Part shown: positions 21,699 to 34,952 of the stretch, piece by piece
Position numbering within the stretch: the first letter of the stretch is position 1
Layout: each line of letters begins with the position of its first letter
Notes under the pieces: generated by a model
The model's database searches: none
What the model saw: the letters and a program-made list of their open reading frames with translations, nothing else
What the model was told of the DNA's origin: nothing
Translations under genes and position numbers: made by a program
Source of the DNA: Manis javanica
Lineage: Eukaryota > Chordata > Mammalia > Pholidota > Manidae
Direction: 5' to 3'
Assembly (NCBI RefSeq): GCF_040802235.1
Contig: NC_133167.1
Coordinates: 43,832,001 to 43,896,000 of the forward strand
Length of the DNA: 64,000 bases

Positions 21699-22169
21699 GT
21701 AAGCTTCATGTAGTGGGGCTTAATATTTTGATAAAACCAAGATCATGAATTAAATGAAAATCTGGAAAGAAAAATGGTGCTGGCATTTTTATTAAGGTAG
21801 GATTTATCAAAACAAATGAAAAGCCAGAAGAAAAGCATTTGCTACCAAGATGGAAAGACAGAGATTAATTTTGTGTGGTGTTTATTATGTGAATACATGT
21901 TGAAGATTCCAATTTCATGCTTCTTTCAAATATGTTAATATTGTATACCCAGAAAGCTTCCAGGTTCATGACTATCTCCAATTACCAGCCATCCTCACTA
22001 CTAATGCCCTTGTTTTCTGTTCAAGTGTTTTTAACCACCAGGTGTGCTCTAGAAGTCCCAGAGTTTGTCTTTTTAAGTATTAAGGGGAGCCCAGTCACAG
22101 AATTCAAAGGATTCAAGACATTAACTTGCCTGAACATATCCTGTAGCACAAAAGAAGAAATTAGGAAGT

Positions 22170-22250
22170 GGACTGGCGTATGAAAATCTCCCAGCAGTTT
22201 CAGTATAACTATAATTTAATAATAACAGTTTCAAAATCCTTTTTCAAGTA
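22170..22250 (+). repeat. Related copy of the solo-LTR target sequence
   Basis: The blocks CAGCAGTTTCAGTATAACTA and TAATTTAATAA(T/C)AACAGT(T/C)TCAAAATCCTTT occur here contiguously. At 19808-20410 they flank the solo LTR, one on each side. Similarity extends a little upstream (AAGTGG...AAAATCT(A/C)CCAGCAG). This is either a local duplication or two copies of one old repeat. It preserves an unoccupied version of the insertion site. Confidence 0.7.
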
Positions 22251-22754
22251 GCTTTAAAGCTCCTTCCCCCAAACTCCGTTTTCCCCAGAGGATCAGAACC
22301 TTAGTGTCCTCCTTGCCTCCCTCACCCCCATCACCTCTTTAAGCAGCAGCAGCTAGTCTCCCATGACTTGATAACTGATGACTGAATTCCAGTCCTTTCA
22401 GGACAGCCATCCCAAAATCTCATCATATTGCCATTCGTATACAAAGCACTTTAATTTGCTCAAATGCTATCTTAGCCAGTTAAGGCATACCGTGTTATTT
22501 TTTTTTACTTGTAAAGGAACTTTTTTTTGTTTACTATTTTACGGGGTAAAAGTTACACAACTTACTGTAAGAAAGAAGATACTTATGTTAATTTGGTTGG
22601 CTAATAAAGATGTGGGCGTCACCCGTTCTATTAGAAGAACTGGAAAACAAACCAAAAAAAAGGTAACAAAACTCATTTTAATCTCCCTGATTCACCTTCT
22701 ATGTCAAGGGTCTGAGCTGAATAATAGTATCTCCTCGTTTGCTTCTCATTCTAG

Positions 22755-22957
22755 AACAATAACTAAAGACAAGGCAGAGAGGCCCGAGGCTGGGCCCCTG
22801 CCGCCCTCGCTACCGCAGATACAAAACGGCCACGCAAAGGGCTGTGAGAAGGACAGCTCGTCCGCCGATTCTGCCAGCGAAAAACCAGTGCTTATCCCTC
22901 ATGAGAAAAAGATCTCAATACCTGAGGAACCTTCAAAGGCACTCCGTGGGGTCACAG
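22755..22957 (+). CDS. SPATS2L: SPATS2L coding exon
   Basis: A strong polypyrimidine tract and acceptor (CTTCTCATTCTAG) precede 22755 and the donor AG|GTCAGT follows 22957. In the conserved frame (codons from 22756) it reads ...TKDKAERPEAGPLPP... and ends ...PSKALRGVT plus one base, matching the serine-rich linker of SPATS2L. The 203-nt exon runs in frame into 39143. Its first bases look about 2 nt shorter than I would expect from other mammals (AACAATAACTAAAGAC), and in phase 0 they read into TAA at 22764-22766. An internal AG at 22767-22768 would restore a phase-1 entry directly from 18159; whether it is used cannot be told. Confidence 0.88.
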
Positions 22958-25900
22958 GTCAGTAATCCTCAAGTAAAGTTACTTAGGAAGACATAAAGGA
23001 AAAGCATGCAGGCAGAAGCCATTGGGACGGTCATTGCTACTGTCGGTATTTCTGGAAGTGCAAGGTTGTTCTTCACAGTGTAGTCGGATCCAAACAACTT
23101 CCTGCAGGAGAGGCCAGGGTCAGGGGGAATGTAACAGGGATGAAGAATAAATGCTCAAATCTAGCCCTGTACTAAGAGGATTACTTTCTTCTAAAAAAAC
23201 TTAGTTCTGGTCTGTACTAGGAATATAAGGAAAATAGAAATTCCAGTTTAAAGAAATCTTTTTATAGACAACTCTGCTGGAGTAAGGGAGGTAGAATTGG
23301 TGACAAGTGGAAATGTTATTAAAAGGTAGACCAAATTATTTTATATTATCTGACAGGACATAATCTCCCAGGGTGGTAGAATCTGGAATGTTAATTATTT
23401 GGCTTTATCCATATATTAGTTGATCTATAAATAGGCACTGCTTCACCACTATAGGGCCTTTCATCATTTCTTCTCTAGTGACCCATTTCCATTCTGAAAA
23501 ATAAGGAAACTGATTTGGAATGTACTAGATCATTAGTCCTCAATACTATCTGACCCAATGCTCCACTTTTATAACAAATCCTAAAATAAAACCCACAGAT
23601 AGTATAATCTACCTGTAAACAGAATTTCAATAAAGTAAAAAATATAAGAAACCAAGAACAACTAAAATAGACGACCTAGTAAAATGGTCAAATATTCACA
23701 CCCATTTTGTACATAAAAAGTAAGACAGTAGTCAACTGGATATTGTGGACACTGTTTCTTTATATTTCCCATGTGAAGTAAGAGCTAAATAAGTATTTTT
23801 GTATATAAACATGAAGTCACTGTGAATGCAACAGGCACAAATACAGACTGACCCAGGGGTGCTGGTTTTCAGCTCAAATACCATGACTGCTGGTGTGGTC
23901 AGCCATGTCATTTTCCATATGGTGAAAAACTTGGTAAAGTTCTGAACATCATAAAATACATTCTTTTCTTAATTTACACAGTAGTTGAATCCTGGAAATC
24001 CAAGTAAATCCTGGAAATCCATAGGAAAACTACCAAAAATACTTTGTGTATATAAAGTCATGAGAAAAAGTTTGGGGTCATTCTTTATTATATGGGATTC
24101 CTGTGATTGTAAGTCATCTAGCATCCTGCCCTCCCCTCCCACACACACTATATCATTTTTTAATAAATTTAAAAATGCCCTCAGTTTTTTAAAAATGGCT
24201 CCTAGAAAGTGGTAGACCCTTTAGTGAGAGCCAGTACACTAGGTGATTCCCATAGTCAGTCTTGTAGTTATAAAATCCTGAGTTTACTGAATCGGTGGCT
24301 TTTTAAATCCTTACACGCAAAGCACTGTGCTCTTATGACTTGGTAGATTCAGAGTTGCATATGGTATGCTCAGGGTTCTGCGGGAATCACATATGGATAT
24401 CCTTGGATATCCATAAATCACATTGGTGAATTATGGTTTGGAGAAGAGTGCCACCTCCACCTGAGTGGCCTAGGAAGAAATCATGGGGGCTGTGGGCATG
24501 GGAGGGCCAGTAGACTTGAGGTGGTAGAGGACTTGGAGGGTTAGAAAGAAGTAGGGGGAACTTTACTCAACGCCCTCGAATATTGCCTGCCTGCCAACTG
24601 TGAGGCAGTGCTAGCCTCTGATAAGCCAAAGGTGAATAAGCTGGGGCCCACCCTAGGGAAGAGTTCAGTTTCACAGGAGACAGATGCAAACAGAAAAGCC
24701 TATGGTGACACGTACCTAATCAGAGATAACAGTGAGGGAGTTTTAAATAGCTGATACACTCTACAACACATTATTAAGTGTTTAGATTGCTCTCACAAAG
24801 CACCACTTTCCTTCCATAAACATATTACCTAACAATTCTATTAATAGCCAGTGCTGTATTTAGGATTATCCTTAATACACAATTATTCCTTAAAACAAAC
24901 AACAATAAAAAGAACTATTTTCATTTAGAATCGAAATTTCCAGGAATTTTTTAATTCAATTTTAACTCTGCATACAGTTCTGGGAATGTTTTGATTTGTA
25001 GTCAGGGCAAGAGAAAGAAATTAAATAATTGAGTGGCAGATTCCCAGCTTTGCTTGTAATTGCTTTCACATGAATTACTTTCAAAATCTAATTACTCAAG
25101 TTGCTGTTTTGATATCAATCATAGACTAAAAGCATCACACATATATTTGTTCATCTACTTACATATACCTTCTTCCTATAACAATTTGGTAACTCTGTCG
25201 AGTATATGACATGAGAGCAAATTCAGTATTGAAGCACTTCACTTCACAGTGGCTAGCTGCCTTGAGAGTTGAGCACCCACTAGAGGAGTTCTCTGCACAA
25301 GGGGGCTTTATAAATCCTAACGTGAAACTCTCTGTGAAGGTCCTTTATTGCACAAAGAGCCACCCCAACATCTGTTCAGTTTCATAAGTTTGGTATGAAG
25401 GCATTGAGTTGTGTCAGAATTATTTGGTAGTGTTTCTGGTTCAGTACAAATCTATGCTTCATGTAAATTCTTCTGATAAAGAATAAATGATGGTGCTGGA
25501 AGCTTATTAGATGCTTTTGCAAAAGGAAGGGAATCCTCCTAGTTGACCATCAACTTCATTAGCAGCTCCTCTATTATGAGGGCAAACTTAAAATAAGTTT
25601 GTAACTAGTTAGGCTTCCTTTCCCCAAGATAATGAAGGTTCATCAGCTAGTTGATGTCAAATGATTTTGAAATGCTTGCTCAATCTATCAGAAGTCCTGA
25701 GACCTCTAAGAGCTCTTTCACAGGTGAGTGCTAGGACTTGAACATTCTGCACCCCATTTGGGGTAGACCTGTGGAACTGGAAAGGATAGGAGTGAGCCTT
25801 TGATCCTGGCCGCTCGCTTTATAGCTGAAGAAACCAAGGCTTCCTGGGTTGAGAAGCTGGTAAACCCACAAGTCTGTGGTAACTTTCTTTAGTTTGGGAA

Positions 25901-27489
25901 AACCTGACTCAAGTCCATGTTGTTTTATGCATGCTTTGAGCATTACTGCTAAAACAAAGGGCTCCCTAACTCCTAAAAATGAATAATTGAAAAATTAGGA
26001 AAAACTAATCATAACAAAGCCATATAATGATATTCTGTACTTGAGTGGGTTTGAAGTTTGAGCCTGAAAGAAATCTCCAGTCTGCTTGCAGTGGAGCGTT
26101 TATCAAGCTTTCCAATAAGAAGAAGAAGAAGAAATGGCTCAAGAAAGCCTGCCCTGCATGCCCAGCTGGGTCAGGCTATGAACATGTGGAACATGTGTTT
26201 TATCTTTTTATAACACCTTGACATTCAAGATGTCTCTTTTTAAAAGTTTTAAACAGAATCATTTTCTGGTAGGGGAAAAGTTATCATTAAGATGTGTGCA
26301 GGTGGTTCAGGGGTGTTAGTGTGACTTCCTACATGAAAAATAACCACCAAAGCATCATGATTTCAGGCTGTAAATAGAGCCCTGCCGAGTGGGACAATGC
26401 TGCATGTCAGCACATAGCACAGGAGTTTGGGAGTAGGATTTAAACTTAGTACAAAATTACTTCTTTCAGGCTTGGAGTAGCTTTTTCTGTACTTCAGAAT
26501 TTTTAATAACAGCTCAAATTAGATCTTTTACATAATCCAGTCATGATCATCCTGTGTCCAAGTACCAAATCAGACACGTCGTAGATTAAGGTTTATTTTT
26601 ACCAAAAGTAATGATAAAGATCGTTTTTATTTCTAAGGCTCCATCTAAATGTCTAAAGCACATTGTGACTTAGGGTCCAATTTTTCCCAACGTCTCTCCT
26701 GATCTACGTTTCTTAGGGCTCAGATTGCTGAAATGTACAGGTGCTTCTCACCGTATAGATCAGAAAGGGACTTCAGATCCCTGTGTTGTCTTTCTCCCAC
26801 TGGACATGGCTCCCACTGAATACGAAAGGAGCAGGATTGTAGGCCACCTAAACGAAAAGATGAATCAAAGTTTCTCTCAACAGGCTCCACTGCCATAAAC
26901 TTGGGGTGGGGCTTTCCTTGGCTTCAGCATCTTGTGTGGGCCCCCAGCAAACTTCCTTTGTATCCCTTCATCTGGTAGGCATCCTGGGAAGCCAGATCTT
27001 CTGCTTACCAGCTTCCCTGTCACCTGTCTCAGACAGAAGGCTCCATGCTGAGTTCACTGACCTCCATGAAGTGGACCTCACAGCCTGCCCTGTATCATAG
27101 GAGCAGCCTAGTCATCTTACCTTTACAATATGGGTTCTGCTTTGGCATAGAACTGCTTTCTCAATCTCAAGGTGAACTGAACCAAATGTGAGAGAAAGGG
27201 TCCTGTTATTTTAGAATGTTGGCTGCTTGTCAGTCATTTGTGCTTTTCATAAAAAAGAAGAAAAAATCACCAGACTGTTGATGATGTGAGGTTCCCCATA
27301 AGATTTCCAAGCAGATTTTTTATGCTGCTGTTGGCCCTAGTCTCAAGTTGATCTCCCCTGTTTCTCTAAGCTCTACATTGGACCAGAGGATTAGAAAAGA
27401 TCAACAAGAAGGAAGCAGCTCACCTAGAACTTTAATAGTAAAACTTAATGTATATATTTCAGGCTTTCAGCAGTGCCAGCTCTCACATG
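22958..27489. other. SPATS2L intron, nothing firmly recognised
   Basis: Long intron. Minor items: a short tandem duplication AATCCTGGAAATCCA at 23987-24020 and a (GAA)n tract near 26120. No exon or full-length mobile element was seen. Confidence 0.5.
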
Positions 27490-27735
27490 GAAGCAATATA
27501 ATATTGTAGCTAAGAAACAGGGCTTTAGCATGAGGGATGTTTGGATCAAATCTTGACCTCGTCACTTACTAGGTGTGTGACCCTAGACAAGTTGACCATT
27601 CTGTGTCTCATTATTCTCACCTGCAAAATAGAAAATATAACTCCATTTTACAAGGTGGTTGTGAGCAGTAAGTGAGATACATAAAGTGATTAGCCCTGCA
27701 TCTGGCACAAAGTAAACCTGCAAATCATTTATTTA
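27490..27735 (+). repeat. MIR SINE relic
   Basis: Good MIR order: 'ATATAATATTGTAGCTAAGA', 'CTTGACCTCGTCACTTACTAG', 'GTGTGTGACCCTAGACAAGTT', 'TGTGTCTCATTATTCTCACC', 'AAGGTGGTTGTGAGCAGTAA' and 'TAGCCCTGCATCTGGCACA'. Ancient tRNA-derived SINE in sense orientation to the gene. Confidence 0.7.
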
Positions 27736-27739
27736 TCCA

Positions 27740-28060
27740 CCTTATAAATATTTTTAAGCATCTTGACATGTGCCAGGAATTCTTCTAGAAGAAGTGAACA
27801 GGACAACAAAGTTTTGCCCTTATGGAGTTGACATATATTTTTGAGGATGGGGAGAAGAGGTGCATAATATACCAGAATACAACTAAGTTACCAAGATGAT
27901 TATAGGTTTCAGTAAATGTTGTGAAGGCAGGGAGGAGTTGAGAGACCAGGGCAGGGGTCAGGGCAGAGGGGGTGTGCAGCAACTTCAGATAAGGCCATAA
28001 TGTGACATGAGTGAATGAAGAGGGGACATTTAAACTGAGATCCAGATGCCTCAACTCACG
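27740..28060. repeat. L2-like fragment
   Basis: 'ATGTGCCAGGAATTCTTCTAG' and 'TTGCCCTTATGGAGTTGACAT' resemble the L2 3' region adjoining the MIR. Diverged, with approximate ends. Confidence 0.4.
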
Positions 28061-29469
28061 TTCTTTCACACCAGATTGTGATGGTCTGAACAACTCATGT
28101 TTTATTTAAACCTTAATTAGGGACTTTAGCTGAAACTCTTATAGAGTTGTAACCATATGTTTTTACAGTTTTTTAAAGATCTAATACTTTATTAATATTT
28201 ACAGCTGATATTAAGTAATGTTACATGAACATGCATTTTTGAAAATTTGCATTTTAAAGCACATAAGCATATCTATTGTTAGTCTTACTCCTCCTTAATA
28301 ATTGTTTTAGCATCTAAATGCTTAGGCTTCACTCCCATTTATAGTTGTGTGTTGTTCAGTGGCAACCTCACCTTCCAGCAGCAGCAGTGTGTCTGAACTG
28401 TTGAGGTAAAATTCAGGGAAGCCTTAGAATGCATTTCACTGACTTAGACCCCTGCTTCCTTTCTCTGTGGATGGTAAAGCAGAGACAGATACAGGATGTA
28501 GCAATGTGAAGGTACAGGAAATAGTAAAACCCCTCAGGTCTTTTTCTGCTCTGGGTAGAGTCCAATCCAGAGCCCTCTCCTTTCTCTTTCTCATTTGAAA
28601 ACTACTTTTGCTGCACCTCTACAGCAAAAATACAAAAACTACTCATCTCTGAGTAGTTAATACCTTCATAATTTCCCACCCATAGCTTATTATGATGATT
28701 TGTTACAAATTAAATGTAATACACTCCTTGCAAAGAACAAAGGCCTTCCAAAAATTTTTTTGAACTAAGATTTAAATGGCTCTATCAAATGCATTAAGAA
28801 TTAAATGTTTTGCAGGGAAATAAGTCAGTGAAACAAATCATGCCTACCTTGTGTCATTGACAGCTTAATCATTGACTTTATTACCTATTATCTTTTAGTA
28901 TAAAAACTATAAATGTATTAATGATATATTAAGCCTTGCAAAGACAATGTAAATAAAACTAAAAGATTTGTTTACAGTCAGAAAGTTACCAGCTGTATGA
29001 CCTCTGAACTGATCAAGTTCATAGGGCTTGAATGAAACAATAAAGTCTATCTGTATTTGATAAAGACATTATGAAAAGGCATAACTGACTGCCTTTTCCA
29101 AGACATATGTCTTCAAAATAAACCTGTTTTGGTCTCTATTCCAAAGTTATTGGTTCCTCTGTTCATTACCCTGTCTTGTGGCAAAATAAGAATGGTGAAA
29201 CATGCAAATCAAAGCACACACTGCAATGTGAAGAGTTTTCTTGGGGCTTCATCACTAGGACCATTATTCTGTTACATCTTAAAAGAGTTCTCTTTACTCA
29301 GTGTTCCATTTCTTCACTCTCTCTCTCACTCATCAACCTATTCATTATTATATCATTACAGACCCATCACTGGAAAGAAATTGCTCCCTCCGGGGCCTTC
29401 ATGTATTGAATCTAACAGATGTGTTTCAATCCTTACGTAGCTCCAGGGGGAAAACATGTTCACATCATG
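28061..29469. other. SPATS2L intron, nothing recognised
   Basis: AT-rich, with no exon or clear repeat. Confidence 0.45.
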
Positions 29470-29800
29470 GGGCAAATAAACCAGTGAAACCGGTGAAGCT
29501 GAAATCAGTCAAGGGAAAAGTTAGATGGGAGAAGCTCTTTATTGCTTACAAGAGGCCTGGCTCTGTGGTCTCTCTCCTGCAGCTGCTCTCGCTTTGCCCT
29601 TCCTCACCTGTCCTGGAGTGCCCTCACCTCTCCCCCGCCCCTTCTGGGAGAAACTCCATAGGTGGAACTCCAGCGACTGACAGGTGCCAGACCAAGTGCA
29701 CAGCAGAGGGGAGGAGAGGACAGCTTCTCTCCACCCCTTGTTCCTGGAGGCTGCCAGAGGCTGCAGCAGTAAACACCTATTGTTGTGTAAAATGACTAGA
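29470..29800. repeat. Old LTR-like repeat (pair with 15560-15800)
   Basis: GAAATCAGTCAAGGGAAAAG and CTTTATTGCTTAC resemble 15588-15640. A relic in antisense is possible. An open frame of 164 codons (29301-29795) overlaps this stretch but has no recognisable domain. Confidence 0.3.
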
Positions 29801-30129
29801 GCCAGGGGAGAGGTTCTGGAAATGTTGCACTTTTTACACACACCTTACATTACCTTTTCCATTCTGCAACATTCAACACTGTTTAGAAACCACACTATCC
29901 TTACTTAACACTCTCTTTTTCCTTTGGTTTCTGTGACATGACACTCCCCTGATTTTACCCTGCATCTTCCTTGCTTTCCTGTTTCCTTTGAGGGTCGTTC
30001 TTCTACACCTAACTGTTAATTGGTGAAGCTCATCAAGGCTTGGTTGGTTCCAAGTCCTTTCCTCATGTAAAGTTAGTCTTTTCTTACTACCATAGCCAAG
30101 TTTTAATTATGTAAGTCGGCTCACAAACT

Positions 30130-30660
30130 CATCTTTCCAGTCCAGGCTACTCTTTGAATTCCAGGCTCTTGACATTTGCACTTTGACATTTCAAAGCACT
30201 TCAACAACATGCTTAAAACAAACTCAATGATCTCCCTTCCCAGTCTTGGCTTTCTTTTAACGTTCCTGATCTTAGTGTACCATCCATCCAATTGTGCAAG
30301 CCAGAAATCTAGGCATCAGTCATGACATTTTCCCCTCTCTCATCCCATATCCAGTCCATCACCAAGTCCTGTTATGTCATTTCCAAATATTCCTAGAATC
30401 CTTCTGTTTCTCCCCATCTCTACCTTTGCCTTTGCACCAAACCCACCATCCTCTCTTTCCTGTATTGCTGCAATAGTCCACTGATTAATCTCCTGGCATT
30501 TTCTCTTGGTTCCCCTCTGAATCATTCTCTGTACTGTAGTCTTTTCAAAGCACAAATCTGAACTTTTAAGACCAAGAATCTTACCCTGGCCTCCAGGCCC
30601 AGTGTAGTCTGTCCCTGGTGTCCTGCTCCAGCTCTCTCTGCTCCAGCAGTACTGGTCTCC
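30130..30660. repeat. Old interspersed repeat, family not assigned
   Basis: The CT-rich text with 'ATCCAGTCCATCACCAAGTCCTG', 'TATTGCTGCAATAGTCCACTG' and 'AATCTCCTGGCATTTTCTC' has the feel of an ancient mammalian LINE-type consensus. I cannot name the family securely. Confidence 0.35.
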
Positions 30661-33639
30661 TTTCAGCCCCTCTTACTGATCATGTGTATCAGTCAGGTTC
30701 AAGTCAAAAGAGAAAAGCCACACTGCTTATTTGACTAGGAAGAATGAAATACAAATACAAACATTTACTAACTACAGTAGGAGGTGGTTAACCACTAAAG
30801 GGGTGAAATGAGCACTCTGAACGGTCTAGACATGTCAAGAAAACAGTTACTACCTCTAGGAAGATTGGACAATAAAGAAAATAGTACTGGGAGAGCTGCC
30901 CGACCCAAGACTGATTGAGGAAGGTGTGTGGCTACCAGAGGAACATGCAGCCTTGTGGTAACAAACAAAATGTGTCACAGGGCATGGACTAAACTGTTCT
31001 ATAGAAGAGACCTATCATTGCCAGAGGATGTAGGTAGACTGGAACGGCTCAAAGCCATTGCCTGTCACAGGGGAAGCAGGACAAACAGCATGAGATGGCT
31101 GCAGCCCCTCTGCATGGCTTCTGACCCCTGTGATGAATAATAATATTGAAGGACCAGCACCTAGATGAGAAGTGTATTCCTCCTGTCCTGATTGCTCTGC
31201 AAGGTCACTTTATTGCCCTCTACTGACAAAGCTAACATTTTGCTAGCTGGCAAAAGAGTTGTTTACAGAGTCCAGACCCAGTATCACAAAGTAGGGCAAA
31301 AAAATGTGGATTTGAGCCGAAAGACAATAGCTTGAAACCTGGAACACAGTATTTCCTCCTGCCTCATGTGCTGATTATGCCTGGATGCACTGTCCTGCTC
31401 TCTTTACCTGATTAGTTCATGTGATTTCAGATGAGTTTAGGAGTTATTTCCTTGGGAAATTCTTTCTCACAACCTTAGGTAAAATATGCCAATTATAGAT
31501 TTCAGAATACTATGTACTTGTCTTTCATAACACTTATCACAGTTGTAAGTCAACATTTATTTGCATGGTGATTTGATTAATCTGTCTTCTTAGACTGCAA
31601 GTTCTAGAAGGATAGGGCTCATATCTATCTATGATTACCATTAAATTTCTGGTGCCTAGAACAATAACTAGATATAATATGAACTCAAACAAGCCTTTCT
31701 CATGATCTTTACTGAATTATTAGTGAAAAGATATGTGGAGAAGTGTCGGTTAAATTTTTTAAGTCATGCTGCTTTTTAAAGAAAATTACGGATTTTGTAT
31801 TTCTGATTTTAAAAGGTTTTAAGAAGAAATTATACTAATTGAAAAAAATTTGAAAAAGGCAGTAAGCTTTAAGGAAGGAGAAAAAACACTATCTTCCAGA
31901 AACAACCACTATTAAACTTCACTTCAGAATTTTTTAAATGCACAGATATATATGGAATTTTTAACAAATACCATAATATATAGTATGTATACTTTTGTTT
32001 TCTTTTTACTTACATGATTTGGTAAACACTACCTCATATCATTACATGTTCTTTAAAAACATGATTTTAGTAGCTACACTGGATTTTTATGAATTTGAAA
32101 TACTTCTTTTAACTACTCCAAAACTATTATCCATGTAGATTATTTCCATTGGTTTGGTATTATTAAAAATGCCTTAATGGCCATTTCTTACATATAAACC
32201 TGTATAAACTATGATTATTTCCTTGGCATATTTTCTTAGAAGTGAAATTTCAGTTTCTAAGAATATGAGTATTTTTGAAGTTCTTAACATCTTGCTGTCC
32301 AAAAAGATTGTACTAATCTCATTGTTTTTATTTGTAAAACCTATTAGTAGGGAAATAGAATGTTTTTCAGATATTTAATTTCTATTTGCATTTCCTCTTT
32401 TGTGATCTTTAAGAACACTAAAATCAATGATCAAAGAACCACCAATTATATTCTCATCAGTTGTCATAAAACACTATCATATTCATTTAAGTGCTTTTAA
32501 GGTAATGGTAGCAGCTTTAAATAACACACACATTAGGAATTTTAGACATAATTTTATAACAACACAATTATACTTGTTTTTTTCCAAATAAAACTACTTT
32601 ACAATACTGGGTTAATTGTCATCAAATGATGTGCTTTACTTAAATGACGTGTGTATGGGAGACTGCAAAACCATCTTAACTGAATGGGTTTAAATAATTA
32701 TTTTAGAACAATTCTATATGTAATACATTTCTTAAAGTTAAATTTGAACTTTTTGTGTACTTCCTTCAGTCTGCTTACAAGTACAGTCAAGTTTCACTAA
32801 AAAGTAAAAAAATAATGAGAAAAAAGAGTTCCCAGAAACTTTCAAATCTGAACACATACATAACTGTACATATATTATGAAAATCTTTGAATCCAAGTCC
32901 ACATATTTCTCCCAAGAGGAAGATTTCTTTTCTTTGATGTTGTTAACAAAGAACAACTACCACAGTTCATGTTTTGCTGTGTAAAATAAATCAAGTCAAG
33001 GAGAAATCAAATATGTAAGTTGATACCACGATCCAGTAACTGGAAAACTGATAGTTCTCAGTATTCGCAAGAGTTAATTGTGAGAACAACTGCACACATT
33101 ACAGCTGAATGTAAGTGGGGGCCAACTGACTAGAAAATCATTTGGCAATGCATATCATAATTTTTTCACAAAAAAGCCATAAATTTATACTTCTTCATCA
33201 CAAACCCCATTCAGTGATAGTAAAGGAATTTTAAAATGTAGAAGTCCACAATAATGAAGAAAAAGGAAAAGAGGGCCTCCGTTTTTAGAAGAAGGAAAGT
33301 GGAAGAGGATTTACCGATGAAGCAGAGGATGGGAAGCTACAGCTTAAAATTCAAAGGGAGAAAGCTTTGGCAGGGTTAAAGATGACTGCCTAGAAGAATA
33401 TGGGGAAGTTCTGGATTTAGAGTCAGCATATAGTATGGAGGGCAAGCTTAAGGACAGAGGTATTAAACAGAGGAATCAAGTGTTATTTTGGAGGACGAAT
33501 CCAGTGTTTCTTAATGCGTCATCCACAGTGTTCAGTACCCAATTTTTAAAATTACAACACATGGGAAGAAACAAGAAAATGTGACCTATAATGAAGAGAA
33601 AGATTAGACATTGGAAGCAGACCTGTAGACATCCCTGAC
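30661..33639. other. SPATS2L intron, nothing firmly recognised
   Basis: Includes a possible old repeat beginning GTATCAGTCAGGTTCAAG at about 30690. Most is AT-rich unique-looking sequence without exons. Confidence 0.4.
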
Positions 33640-34935
33640 ATTGGAAACAGTAGACAGGAATTTAAAATATGTGAACATTTTTTTACAGAAAAAAGATGGA
33701 CATATAGGTGAAGAGAAGGAGAATATCAGGAAAGATAAAAGGAATGAAATGAAAACCTTAGAACTAAAAGGTATAATATCTGAATCTTTTTTAAGTCATC
33801 AGATGTACCTGACAGCATTTTGGACAATTAAGAAGAAAGAATCAGTGAACTTGAGGACAGGTCGAAAGAAGTTATCCAAACTGAAGAACAGAGAGAAAAA
33901 GATTAAAAGAAAAAAACAAACAAAAAAATGATCCTCAAGGACTTAAGTGGCAGTATCAAGCAGTCTCATATGTATGTAATTGGGATCTCAGAAGGGAAAA
34001 AAGAAAAGAAAGAATGGGGAAGAGGCTCTAAGAAGAAATAATAGTCACACTTTTTCCAAATTTAATGTAAAACAATGATCCACATACCCAAAAAGCTCAG
34101 CAAAATCCAAGCAGGATAAATCACAGACAATCACACCAAAACACATCATAGTCAAACTACTGAAAGTTAAAAATGAAGAAAAATGTCTTCAAAGCAACCA
34201 GAGGGGGGGAAGAAACCATTACATACAAGAGAACAACAAGAACAAAGGTTAACCTATCCAAAACAATACCTACCAGAAAACAATAGAATGAAATCCATAG
34301 TGTAATAGGGGGAACTACCAACTCGGAATTGTATATCTAAAGAAAGCATCCTTCAAAAACGAAAGGAAAACAAAGATAATTTCAGATAAACAAAAGCTTA
34401 ACAGTAATTAACAGTCACCAGCAGACTTGAACTACAAAACAAGCTAAAAGATATTCTTCAGGCTGAAAATAAATGATATCAGATTGGAATTTGGACTGCA
34501 GGAAGAAATTAAAAACACTGAAAATAGTAGCTATATAGATTAAAATAAAAGGTTTTACTTTCCTTAGTTTTTTAAAAAGACAATTGACTAAGCAATAATA
34601 GTAATGTGTTGTGAGGTTTACAACAAATGTAGAATTAGAATATTTAACTAAGTGTACAGTTGACAGGAGTGGGTAAATGGAATTATACTATTATACAGTT
34701 TTTACATTACACATGAGACAGTACAATATTGATTCAAATGACACTGTGATAATTTAATGATACATACTGTAATCCTTAGAAGCATGGAATAAAGAGTTAC
34801 CACAAAAAAAATAATGCTGACAATTACTAGAAAAGCAATTCTCCTAAAAGAAGTTAGGAAAAGAAAACAAAAGAAGCAAAGAATAAACACAACTCAAAAT
34901 GGTAAACATGACCCAGTAATATCAATAATCACATT
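33640..34935 (+). repeat. Old L1 (L1M-type) fragment, part 1
   Basis: From about 34080 the text 'AAAAAGCTCAGCAAAATCCAAG', 'AAACTACTGAAAGTTAAAAATG', 'TTTCAGATAAACAAAAGCTTAAC' and 'CACCAGCAGACTTGAACTAC' is the ancient L1 ORF1-region order in sense. The upstream part (33640-34080) is A-rich and fits an L1 5' region loosely. It is interrupted by a younger L1 at 34953 and continues at 35538. Confidence 0.6.
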
Positions 34936-34952
34936 AAGTGTAGATAGACTAA

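Noticed and set aside
22140..22182. STKEEIRKWTG as a diverged copy of the missing SPATS2L segment
   Set aside because: Runs into a stop within two codons, and belongs to the segment related to the solo-LTR flank.
22600..22662. RTGKQTKKK followed by a GTAACA donor-like site as the missing SPATS2L exon
   Set aside because: Only a weak Lys-rich resemblance. The phase at its end does not fit 22755 and no good acceptor precedes it.
22378..22754. N-terminal part of a long + ORF before the 22755 exon
   Set aside because: The ORF is simply open through the intron. The acceptor at 22754 and protein similarity beginning at 22755 mark the true exon.
29301..29795. Open frame of 164 codons on the + strand
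   Set aside because: No domain, low-complexity composition and overlap with a probable old repeat. No supporting splice or promoter signals.
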